Source: Maribacter sp.
GTDB lineage: Bacteria; Bacteroidota; Bacteroidia; Flavobacteriales; Flavobacteriaceae
Direction: 5' to 3'
Length of the DNA: 64,000 bases
Assembly (NCBI GenBank): GCA_020629285.1
Contig: JAHDDP010000015.1
Span: 20,402-84,401 of the forward strand
The translations under genes were made by a program, and so were the position numbers. The notes below the pieces were generated by a model, which was not told the origin of the DNA, did no database searches, and worked only from the letters and a program-made list of their open reading frames with translations. Shown here piece by piece: positions 53,390-61,044 of this stretch. Position 1 is the stretch's first letter, and each line of letters starts with the position of its first letter.

Positions 53390-54199
53390 ATGCAAGGATT
53401 ATTTAGAACCATAGAACTTTCCGATGCAAATTTTGAGTTTGACGGACTCCGATTTCTAACGGTAAAAACGCCGAATTTAAAGGGTAGGGGAGATATCTGC
53501 GTATTTATTCCAAAAAGCGAAAAGCCACTCAAGAATTTACCTATTTATATGTTGTTACATGGGGTTTATGGTAGCGCATGGGCTTGGGCTCTAAAAGGAG
53601 GTGCACATAAATCGGCACACGAAATGATGCAAAATGGAGAAATAGAACCAGCAATTATAGCTATGCCTTCAGATGGATTGTGGGGAGATGGTTCTGCTTA
53701 TTTTCCACATCACAACAAAGATTTTGCAAAATGGATTGTTGAAGATGTACCATTGGCTATCCAAGAAAACATTCCGGAAACGGGTGATAAAAGTAAACTT
53801 TGTATTGCCGGATTATCCATGGGAGGTTATGGTGCTTTAAGTTTGGGCGCAAAATATGCTGATAAGTTTAGTGCTATTTCTGCACACAGTGCCATTACTA
53901 AATTAGAAGAAATGGACCTTTTTGTAGAAGAACCTTTAAGTGATTATACCGAAAATGCTAGTCAACCCAACGTAGTAGATATTATTGCCGATAACAAGAC
54001 TACACTGCCACCGTTACGGTTTGATTGTGGCAAAGCAGACCAATTGATTACTGGTAATAGAGATTTGCATGCGCAATTGACCGAATTGCGAATACCGCAT
54101 GAATACACAGAGTTTAGTGGTGGGCATCAATGGGAGTATTGGCAGGAACATGTTCGTAAAACCTATTTGTTTTTTAATGCCTCAATCGCCCATAAATAA
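53390..54199 (+). CDS. Esterase D / S-formylthiol hydrolase-like alpha/beta hydrolase
   Basis: A 269-residue alpha/beta hydrolase of the esterase D family. The nucleophile elbow is GLSMGGYG, the oxyanion region LLHGVYGSAWAW, and the C-terminal Asp and His candidates are in DCGKAD and SGGHQWEYW. No signal peptide is seen. After the class III-like dehydrogenase, the expected role is hydrolysis of an S-formyl thiol to formate, completing formaldehyde disposal. An acetyl- or feruloyl-esterase role is an alternative, but the cytoplasmic location argues against it. Its 3' end overlaps the convergent TRAP gene by 18 nt. Confidence 0.82.
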   Translation: MQGLFRTIELSDANFEFDGLRFLTVKTPNLKGRGDICVFIPKSEKPLKNLPIYMLLHGVYGSAWAWALKGGAHKSAHEMMQNGEIEPAIIAMPSDGLWGDGSAYFPHHNKDFAKWIVEDVPLAIQENIPETGDKSKLCIAGLSMGGYGALSLGAKYADKFSAISAHSAITKLEEMDLFVEEPLSDYTENASQPNVVDIIADNKTTLPPLRFDCGKADQLITGNRDLHAQLTELRIPHEYTEFSGGHQWEYWQEHVRKTYLFFNASIAHK

Positions 54200-55459
54200 G
54201 TCTGGTAAAAACAGTGTTATTTGTGGAAATAAGGTAATTAAAATCAGTACTAAAAAGCTGATTGCTAAATAAGGCAAATTCGCTTTGCTTACTTTTTCTA
54301 AAGGAACTTTTCCTATACCCGACGCTACAAATAAGCATACCCCTAATGGTGGGGTGGTCAACCCGATAATTAAATTGAGTAATGCAATTATAGCAAAATG
54401 AATAGGGTCTATATCTACACTTAAAGCCACCTTTAATAAAATTGGGAATAGAATTAAAAGTGCTGCTATGGTTTCCATAAACGTACCCACTAAAATTAAG
54501 AGTAGGTTAATAAGTAGCAGCACCACATATTTGTTGTCTGAAAAACCTAAAATCATATTGGAAATCTCATGAGGAACTTTTTCAGAAACCAGGATATACC
54601 CAAACAAGTTGGCGAAGCCAATAAGGACCATTAGGCTGGCAGATGTTTTCATGGCATCGATTAAAATAGCCATGGTCTTTTTAAAGTTAAGTCGCTTATA
54701 CACAAAGGTGCCAACTAAAAAGGCATAAAGTACTGCAATGATTGATGCTTCGGTAGGTGTGAAAACTCCACCAATGATTCCGAATAGGATGATAAACGTC
54801 ATTAACAACGACCAAAACGTATCTATAAACCCTTTAAATATTTGCTTAAAAGAACTTTGTTTGTATTTGGGGTAATTTCTTTTCTTGGCGATGTAGTAGG
54901 TTAGTACCAACATAGCAACACCCAATAATAAGCCGGGTAAGGCTCCCGCTAAAAATAACTTGCCAACTGAGAGTCCGCTTAGCGTAGCAGCGATAATCAT
55001 GGGTACACTTGGAGGAATTATTGGTCCTACGGTAGAAGAAGATGCGGTTACGGCACAAGCGAAATCGGCATCATAACCTTCCTTTTTCATGGCTGGTATC
55101 ATTACGGAACCAATACTGGCAGTATCTGAAATTGCCGTACCGGAAATACCTGCAAACAACATAGAAGAACCAATGTTTGCCAAAGCAAGTCCGCCAGGCA
55201 CATGACCAATAAGGTGATTACAGAATTTTATGATTTTAGAGGTCAACCCACCTTGGTTCATAAGATTACCGGCAATAATGAAACCGGGTATACTCAGTAA
55301 CACAAAAACATCTATTCCGGAATACATTTTCATGGGCATGATGATAAGGTCGGTACCATTGCAGATTAAAAAAATCATACATGAAATTCCCAATGAAAAA
55401 GCGATAGGAAATCGCATTAAAAGGCAAATAACAAAAACAATAAGTAGTATGGCAATCAT
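54182..55459 (-). CDS. dctM: TRAP transporter large membrane subunit DctM
   Basis: A 425-residue protein with about twelve membrane helices and the DctM signatures GISGTAISDTASIGSVMIPAMKKEGYD and LTTPPLGVCLFVASGI. It forms the ion-coupled channel of a tripartite periplasmic transporter. Its start overlaps dctQ by 4 nt, so translation is coupled. TRAP systems carry organic acids and sugar acids rather than neutral sugars, so an aldonate or uronate is the likely cargo. Confidence 0.95.
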   Translation of the reverse strand: MIAILLIVFVICLLMRFPIAFSLGISCMIFLICNGTDLIIMPMKMYSGIDVFVLLSIPGFIIAGNLMNQGGLTSKIIKFCNHLIGHVPGGLALANIGSSMLFAGISGTAISDTASIGSVMIPAMKKEGYDADFACAVTASSSTVGPIIPPSVPMIIAATLSGLSVGKLFLAGALPGLLLGVAMLVLTYYIAKKRNYPKYKQSSFKQIFKGFIDTFWSLLMTFIILFGIIGGVFTPTEASIIAVLYAFLVGTFVYKRLNFKKTMAILIDAMKTSASLMVLIGFANLFGYILVSEKVPHEISNMILGFSDNKYVVLLLINLLLILVGTFMETIAALLILFPILLKVALSVDIDPIHFAIIALLNLIIGLTTPPLGVCLFVASGIGKVPLEKVSKANLPYLAISFLVLILITLFPQITLFLPDLFMGD

Positions 55460-55926
55460 ATTTTAGAGGGTTTATTGCTTTTAGGTTTCTCGTAAATCAA
55501 ATGCACCAGTATAGAAAGTCCCATAATGGCAATTCCTGAAAAGGATATAGCCATTCTATACTTTAAACTTGGAGACTTTTCAATGGTTCCCATCAATAGA
55601 AAATCAATGGCGTGGTAGGTAAATATTAAAACAAAGACCGTGGTCACAGCCCAGATAAAAAACTTGAATATATTTTGGGTATTGGTACTGAACTTTTCGA
55701 CCAAAAAACCGAAATCTACATAATACGTACCCCTAACGGCTAATCCAGCAGCGAAGGCAATGGCGTAAATAAACGCCACTCTCGCAGCTTCCTCTGTCCA
55801 AGATGGGGCTTTTGTCATAAAAAAGCGTCCGTAAATTTGAATTAGTGTAATAGCTATAAACAGTAAGGTACTAATGATGGTTCCCCATTTCATTGCTTTT
55901 CTAAAAAACTTAAAGAAAGATATCAT
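55456..55926 (-). CDS. dctQ: TRAP transporter small membrane subunit DctQ
   Basis: A 156-residue protein with four predicted helices and the DctQ segment SWTEEAARVAFIYAIAFAAGLAVR. It pairs with DctM in the inner membrane. It overlaps both neighbours by 4 nt, the classical arrangement of a dctPQM operon. Confidence 0.93.
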   Translation of the reverse strand: MISFFKFFRKAMKWGTIISTLLFIAITLIQIYGRFFMTKAPSWTEEAARVAFIYAIAFAAGLAVRGTYYVDFGFLVEKFSTNTQNIFKFFIWAVTTVFVLIFTYHAIDFLLMGTIEKSPSLKYRMAISFSGIAIMGLSILVHLIYEKPKSNKPSKI

Positions 55927-56906
55927 GGTAAATCTTTTTTAACGGTGTCATAGGTTTTTTGCATTTCAGGAGATAACGTTTCATATATGGCTGAACCACA
56001 TTTTTCAATAAAAGCGGCATTGTCAACATCTATAAAAACCATTCCTTTAGCTTCAAGTTCAGCTCTAATTTTTTTCTCGTTTTCTAAGAACAATTCTTGA
56101 TGATAGGTAATCATTTCCTCGGCAGCCTCTAAAAAGATAGCTTGCAAATCACTAGGTAATTTTTCAAATGATTTTTCGCCGATAACCGGGTAGGTCCAAC
56201 TAACGACGTGGTTGGTGAGGTTTACATATTTTTGGACTTCATAGAAGCCGGAAACTTTAATAAGTGCCAGGGGATTTTCTTGGGCATCTATAGTACCTTG
56301 TTGTAACGAGGTAAAGACTTCAGAAAAAGCCATTGGTGTGGTTTTGGCACCAAGGGCATCCCAAGCGGTGACAAAAGAAGGAACATTGGGTACACGTAAA
56401 ATTAAACCCTGTAAATCATCAGGATGCCTTATCGGTTTGTTCGAAGTTAATTGCCGAACACCTGCTTGAAAATAGCCTAAGGGTTTTAGACCGGTTTTTT
56501 CTTCCATTACTTGTGAAATGCGCTTTCCTAAAGGCCCTTGCATTAAAATTTCTACATCATCCGGCGTTTTTAATAGAAAGGGTAATTCGCAAAAGGTCAT
56601 TATCTCTGTCCAATTACTAAGCAGGGAACTAGTGGTGGTCATATCTAAAACACCAGCTTGGATCATTCGTATAGCCTCGACTTCTTTGGCCAGTTGTTCT
56701 GAAGGGAAAGTCTCGAGTAATAATCTACCGTTCGATTTCTCTTTTAATCGTTCGCTAAAAAATACAAAGGCTTTGTGCCACGAATGGTCTTCGTTGACCA
56801 GCAGACTTGCTTTTAAAACATAAGGTTCTTGCTTTTTGTTCTTACAGCTATATAAGCTGATCACTAAGAAGCACAGAAAAATGCCTGCTGCTCTTTTTAA
56901 AAACAT
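55923..56906 (-). CDS. dctP: TRAP transporter substrate-binding protein DctP, lipoprotein
   Basis: A 327-residue binding protein with a lipobox at Cys21 (VISLYSC), so anchored rather than soluble. The DctP fold is shown by SWHKAFVFFSERLKEKSNGRL, RQLTSNKPIRHPDDLQGL and TSLQQGTIDAQENPLALI; the Arg in LILRVPNVPSF is the residue that usually binds the substrate carboxylate. It is the first gene of the operon; 292 nt separate it from the divergent GH16 gene. Cargo is unknown, but L-galactonate would connect to the uxa genes at the left edge. Confidence 0.93.
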   Translation of the reverse strand: MFLKRAAGIFLCFLVISLYSCKNKKQEPYVLKASLLVNEDHSWHKAFVFFSERLKEKSNGRLLLETFPSEQLAKEVEAIRMIQAGVLDMTTTSSLLSNWTEIMTFCELPFLLKTPDDVEILMQGPLGKRISQVMEEKTGLKPLGYFQAGVRQLTSNKPIRHPDDLQGLILRVPNVPSFVTAWDALGAKTTPMAFSEVFTSLQQGTIDAQENPLALIKVSGFYEVQKYVNLTNHVVSWTYPVIGEKSFEKLPSDLQAIFLEAAEEMITYHQELFLENEKKIRAELEAKGMVFIDVDNAAFIEKCGSAIYETLSPEMQKTYDTVKKDLP

Positions 56907-57094
56907 TTTATTCTTGGTTTAGTTGGTGTAATTCACTTTTAAAGTACAATATTTTATTGGGTTTTATAGTGTTCTTTTTTGTGGCCATTTTAATGGTCTA
57001 GACAATTTTATATAGGTGATGCCCTTATTTTAATGATCAGGGCTTATTATTTGGTCTATTCGTGTATTCTTTTAAAATACCCGTATCAGTAAAT

Positions 57095-57162
57095 GTTCAG
57101 TACAATGTTAGTTTTTGTCTAGTTGATTTATTTACTCGATAAACCACATAAGCGTACCTTGA
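57095..57162 (+). promoter_or_regulatory. Triple GTnYAG-type repeat plus TAnnTT box, GH16 agarase promoter
   Basis: GTTCAG-TACAA-TGTTAG-TTTTT-GTCTAG (57095-57122) is three related 6-mers at 11-bp spacing. Exactly 32 nt after the last one lies TACCTTGA (57155-57162), a partial -7 box. The spacing equals that at 19574 and 60797. GH16 starts at 57199. Confidence 0.6.
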
Positions 57163-57198
57163 AAAAGTATTTATATCAAGCTTAAAATCAACTCACTC

Positions 57199-58242
57199 AT
57201 GAAATTCAAATTTTTAGTGCTTTCGGCATTATTTCTCTTTTTATTAACTGCATCTAATTGTAGTTCGAGCTCAGACGTACCTATTGAACCCAAAGAAGAT
57301 GAGGTTGAAAACCCAGACCAAAAAGTCGAGGCAGAAGATGATGTAGAAGAAGATTATAGTACTATGGCAGTACCTGCAAACCCAGGTTCTGGATTGGAAT
57401 GGGAATTTCAAGATTTTTCAGATGATTTTAATTATGAGGCACCTGCAGGAAATAAAGGTGATGCCTTTTTTAATAAATGGGACGATTATTACCATAATAA
57501 TTGGTCTGGGCCAGGGCTTACGGAATGGAGTAGAGATATACCATTTGTTGCAGACGGTCTATTGCAGATACCGGCAAAAAGAAAAGAAGGAACTAACAAA
57601 ATAAGTACAGGATGTATCACCAATAAAACGAGAGTACAATACCCTGTATATATTGAGGCCAAAGCAAAAATCATGAATTCCGTTTTGGCTAACGGTATTT
57701 GGATGTTGAGTCCTGATGATACCCAGGAAATTGATTTTATGGAAGCTTACGGAGCTGAATATTCAGAAAGTGCTCAAGCAAGTCATTCATGGTATGAGGA
57801 AAGAATGCATATAAGTCACCACGTATTTATAAGGGAACCTTTTCAAGATTATCAACCAAAAGATGCCGGTACTTGGTATATGAAAGACAATATAAAATGG
57901 AGGGAAGATTATCATACTTACGGTGTATACTGGAGAGATCCATGGCATTTGGAGTATTATATAGACGGTGAGTTGGTAAGAACCGTAGAAGGTAAAGAAC
58001 AAATAGACCCTTTGTTTTATACCAATGCTACCAACCCTGGTGATATGAGTAATGACACTCGTACAGGCTTAAGTAAAGAAATGGATATTATTATAGATGT
58101 AGAGGATCAGGACTGGAGGTCTAGTCCTGCATCAGGCAATCAAGCAGATACATATACGCCTACGGATAATGAGCTTTCGGACACCGAAGGACATACACTT
58201 AAGGTAGACTGGATTAGAATTTATAAGCCAGTGGAAAAATAG
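57199..58242 (+). CDS. GH16 beta-agarase, lipoprotein
   Basis: A 347-residue endo-beta-agarase candidate. A lipobox ends at Cys21 (LLTASNC), followed by an acidic linker (22-55), so it is probably displayed on the cell surface. The catalytic box is QEIDFMEAYG with Glu177, Asp179 and Glu182. ISTGCITNKTRVQYPVYIEAKAKI and LANGIWMLSPD closely follow the pattern of AgaA/AgaB-type agarases and differ from the porphyranase-like GH16 proteins at 14606 and 26016. It would cut unsulfated agar stretches in hybrid galactan. It stands alone with its own promoter and terminator, divergent from the TRAP operon. Confidence 0.88.
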   Translation: MKFKFLVLSALFLFLLTASNCSSSSDVPIEPKEDEVENPDQKVEAEDDVEEDYSTMAVPANPGSGLEWEFQDFSDDFNYEAPAGNKGDAFFNKWDDYYHNNWSGPGLTEWSRDIPFVADGLLQIPAKRKEGTNKISTGCITNKTRVQYPVYIEAKAKIMNSVLANGIWMLSPDDTQEIDFMEAYGAEYSESAQASHSWYEERMHISHHVFIREPFQDYQPKDAGTWYMKDNIKWREDYHTYGVYWRDPWHLEYYIDGELVRTVEGKEQIDPLFYTNATNPGDMSNDTRTGLSKEMDIIIDVEDQDWRSSPASGNQADTYTPTDNELSDTEGHTLKVDWIRIYKPVEK

Positions 58243-58551
58243 TTGTTAGTTTATTTTAATTGAGTTAAGGGCATGGGGTTGTAACCATGCTCTTTTTTTG
58301 CTTTCTTGACCAAAGGTTATCTATGTCTAGTGATAATGAAGGTAGAGCTGAATGTTTAATATCTATTTCGCAGAATTTACTTGTTTAAAAAAATAAATCA
58401 CTAAAAAACAATAGACTATTTTACTGTTATTGATATAACCTGTTCGATTTGCACTTTAGCTTAACTTCTTTGTCTAGCATTTTAAATAAAAAATTATAAT
58501 CAATTAGTTATTGTATATTTAAACATATAATAACTACCTATTTGTATAGTT
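58243..58551. other. 309-nt intergenic region before the TPR-HTH regulator
   Basis: Besides the terminator at 58271 it holds two isolated GTCTAG half-sites (58325-58330 and 58472-58477) without clear partners 11 bp away. The rest is AT-rich and presumably contains the regulator promoter. No coding signal is seen. Confidence 0.4.
58271..58299 (+). terminator. Rho-independent terminator after GH16 agarase
   Basis: GCATGG (58271-58276) and CCATGC (58285-58290) pair around an 8-nt loop and are followed by TC and seven T. It shows that the agarase gene is monocistronic. Confidence 0.88.
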
Positions 58552-60198
58552 GTGAAACACCTTATTTCTAGTTTAAATCCTAATATTGATAAAGTTTTAT
58601 TTGTCATCATTTTTCTGTTTAATTGTACAATCTTTGCACAAGTTACTGACAGCATAAACAAAGACGATGACGATTTTTTCATACTTCCGTATGGAAAAGA
58701 ATATGAGGGTTCAACAGCGGCAATTAAAGAACTTGAAGAAAAACATAAAAGCTTGTTGCGTGATGGGGATACATTAAAAGGTATTGATGTTTTAATGCAG
58801 TTGGCAGATGTGTATGGTCATCGTGCAGATTATGCCAATTCATATGATTTATTTTGGCAATCACTTTCATTGGCAGAGCAAATAAAAAATGATTCTTTAG
58901 ACGCACTTATCGCATGGCGACTTGGTAGGTTTTATAGCTTTTATAAAAGAGAGAAAGAGTCTTTGAAATATTTAAATCAGGCCTTGAAGATAAGAAAGGA
59001 AATGGTCAACGAAGGCAGTACGGTACCAGCGTATTTAGTGCATAATTATTTCGCTTTTGTAAGTACTTATCGAGAGTTTGATATGCCAGAAATGGCTAGC
59101 AAGTATTTAGATAGTTGTTTTATATATTACAAAGAGGTAAAAAATCAACTACCAATGCCTCAATTGAATTTTGAGAAGGCGTTTATCTTATCTAAAAAAG
59201 GTCGGAATGAAGAAGCACTTGAGTTGTTTAAAAGTGTAGAACCTTGGTTTTTGGAACATAGACCAACCTATATGGTTCTAGTTTATACTTATTGGGGAGA
59301 CGTGTTGCAGAATTTAGGAGATTTGTACAACGGTGTCAAGTATTATGAGAAGGCTATAGATATATCAGAGAAGTATAATCGTCATATTGATTTTACACCT
59401 CTTATTTACGAGCGATTAACAGAGCACTATAAGAAGCAGGGTAATTATCAAAAAGCATATGAGAATTTAAAAATAGCAAAGAAATTAGATGCACTCTTTT
59501 TTGATGGCAGAAGTTCTAAAAATAAATCTATGCTAGAGATTCGAGATGAATTTAGAATCGAAAAACAACGCCAATTAGATTTAATACAAAAACAACGATT
59601 CGAAAAACTAAAACAAGAGGAAAAAATTTCAATGTTACAGCGCATAATTTTGTTAGGCGCTATAGTATTTATTTTAATATTGGCATTCTTCTTTTTTAGA
59701 TACTTACGAAATAAGCATAAGTTAGAGAAACAACTGATTAGAAGAAATAAAGAATTAGAGATTCAAAAAGCTAACGAGCTTTTAGAGTTGAAGAATAAAG
59801 AACTAGCTGCTTCGGTGCTTCAACTTGTAGAGAAAGATGAGTTTTTAAAAGATTTAAAGGAAAAATTAAAATCTAATAAAGATAATCTTGGTCAGACAGA
59901 AATCAATAAATTATTGCGAACCATCTCTGTGAACAATAATAATAATTGGGAGGAATTTAGACTGAGGTTTACGGCAGTCAATGAAAAATTCTATAAAAAA
60001 TTAACAAAGAAATACCCGAACCTAACACAAAGTGATCACAAAGTTTGTGCTCTTATAAAATTGAATTTTTCTAGTAAAGATATGGCTAGGCTATTAGGTA
60101 TATCTGTAGAATCTGTCCATACAACACGTTATAGATTACGCAAAAAATTAAAACTGGAAAGAAAAGAAAATCTTGAAGATTTTATCGCCCATTTATAA
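58552..60198 (+). CDS. TPR-transmembrane-LuxR-type HTH regulator
   Basis: A 548-residue membrane regulator of a type common in flavobacteria. A Sec leader (residues 1-29, ending TIFAQ) precedes about six tetratricopeptide-like helical repeats (35-335) that would lie in the periplasm. One membrane helix (about 362-382, IILLGAIVFILILAFFFF) leads to a coiled coil (385-440) and a C-terminal LuxR-like helix-turn-helix (LTQSDHKVCALIKLNFSSKDMARLLGISVESVHTTRYRLRKKL is its span, near 495-535). The start is GTG at 58552. It lies between the agarase and the third GH117, so it may control the repeat-bearing promoters on both sides. The signal it senses is unknown. Confidence 0.82.
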   Translation: MKHLISSLNPNIDKVLFVIIFLFNCTIFAQVTDSINKDDDDFFILPYGKEYEGSTAAIKELEEKHKSLLRDGDTLKGIDVLMQLADVYGHRADYANSYDLFWQSLSLAEQIKNDSLDALIAWRLGRFYSFYKREKESLKYLNQALKIRKEMVNEGSTVPAYLVHNYFAFVSTYREFDMPEMASKYLDSCFIYYKEVKNQLPMPQLNFEKAFILSKKGRNEEALELFKSVEPWFLEHRPTYMVLVYTYWGDVLQNLGDLYNGVKYYEKAIDISEKYNRHIDFTPLIYERLTEHYKKQGNYQKAYENLKIAKKLDALFFDGRSSKNKSMLEIRDEFRIEKQRQLDLIQKQRFEKLKQEEKISMLQRIILLGAIVFILILAFFFFRYLRNKHKLEKQLIRRNKELEIQKANELLELKNKELAASVLQLVEKDEFLKDLKEKLKSNKDNLGQTEINKLLRTISVNNNNNWEEFRLRFTAVNEKFYKKLTKKYPNLTQSDHKVCALIKLNFSSKDMARLLGISVESVHTTRYRLRKKLKLERKENLEDFIAHL

Positions 60199-60549
60199 GG
60201 GTATGCCATAATACATCATTACGCTATTATTGTTGAATAATACCTTTGATGATATTCATTTATATATGCGTATTCGTTGCAATTTGATATTTAAATATAT
60301 AGTTCAAGAATAAATGTAGCGAACCGACTTAACCAATGTAATACTGCATATATAATCAGGGAAAAGCTTTGATAAACCTAAGATTGTTTTACGGTACCAA
60401 TATGTTCTTAATTCTTGCTTATTTCTTAAATATCGTTGAATTATGATTTTACCTTGATATTAACACACATAATTTTTTTCTTCAAACAACTACTGTTACA
60501 ATCGTTGTCGTTTAAATTTCAAGCTTCTATTTAGGTATATAAATATTGC

Positions 60550-60566
60550 CTGAACAAAAACTAGAC
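60550..60566 (-). promoter_or_regulatory. Inverted copy of the GTnYAG direct-repeat operator
   Basis: On the minus strand this reads GTCTAG-TTTTT-GTTCAG, matching the operators at 19574, 57106 and 60797. No gene starts on that strand nearby and no TAnnTT box lies 32 nt downstream, so it may be an auxiliary site. Confidence 0.45.
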
Positions 60567-60796
60567 CTTAAAAGTTTTTGCCTATTGTTCTTGTTAATAT
60601 AGTTATTGTTTGTGTGGCAAGATGGTTATGGGGGTACTTTGTATTTACCATGTGATTTTAGTGTTCACGGTTTTTATCCGTTTGATCATATGTAGTGTTT
60701 CTTAACTAATATGTTGCGCTAATAGTAGCATAAAAGTGTTAGTTTTCAATTGAAAAAGTAGGGCTTGGTATTGCTGTTTTATGGTTTTAAATACAT

Positions 60797-60853
60797 GTAC
60801 AGTTTTTGTTCAGTATCTATTTTAATGCAGATGAATTGTTATTTCTAAATTGC
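60797..60853 (+). promoter_or_regulatory. GTnYAG direct-repeat operator plus TAnnTT box, third GH117 promoter
   Basis: GTACAG-TTTTT-GTTCAG (60797-60813) is followed after exactly 32 nt by TAAATTGC (60846-60853). An ATG at 60899 lies at the position expected for the GH117 start. This repeats the organisation of the GH117 promoter at 19574. Confidence 0.6.
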
Positions 60854-60898
60854 TTCTCATTATCGAAATGATAATCGTCTATATAAAAAAATGTAAAA

Positions 60899-60992
60899 AT
60901 GAAATTGTTGGAAAGTAAAAAGTAAGTATTTGATAATCGCATTAACTTTTGGTTTTTGCCTGTGTCATATTTTACCAATCAACAACAAATAA
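60899..60992 (+). pseudogene. Out-of-frame remnant of a signal peptide for the third GH117
   Basis: ATG at 60899 reads MKLLESKK and then stops. One base over, from 60921, the frame reads SKYLIIALTFGFCLC, a convincing hydrophobic leader, then stops at 60990. The GH117 body continues in the third frame from 61045. The order and distance match the leader of the GH117 at 19696, so this looks like a leader broken by frameshifts. Confidence 0.55.
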
Positions 60993-61044
60993 TTATTTAG
61001 ATAGACAGCTTAGCATTTTAGTAAATGGATAAAAATCCGTGTAA

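Larger units (their letters stand above)
60199..60898. other. 700-nt non-coding stretch upstream of the third GH117
   Basis: No gene is seen on either strand. It contains two copies of the repeat operator: one inverted at 60550-60566 and one in promoter position at 60797-60813. The remainder is AT-rich with stops in all frames. Confidence 0.5.

Noticed and set aside
58325..58477. GTCTAG half-sites as further full operators
   Set aside because: The 6-mers 11 bp upstream do not match GTnYAG and no TAnnTT box sits at 32 nt.
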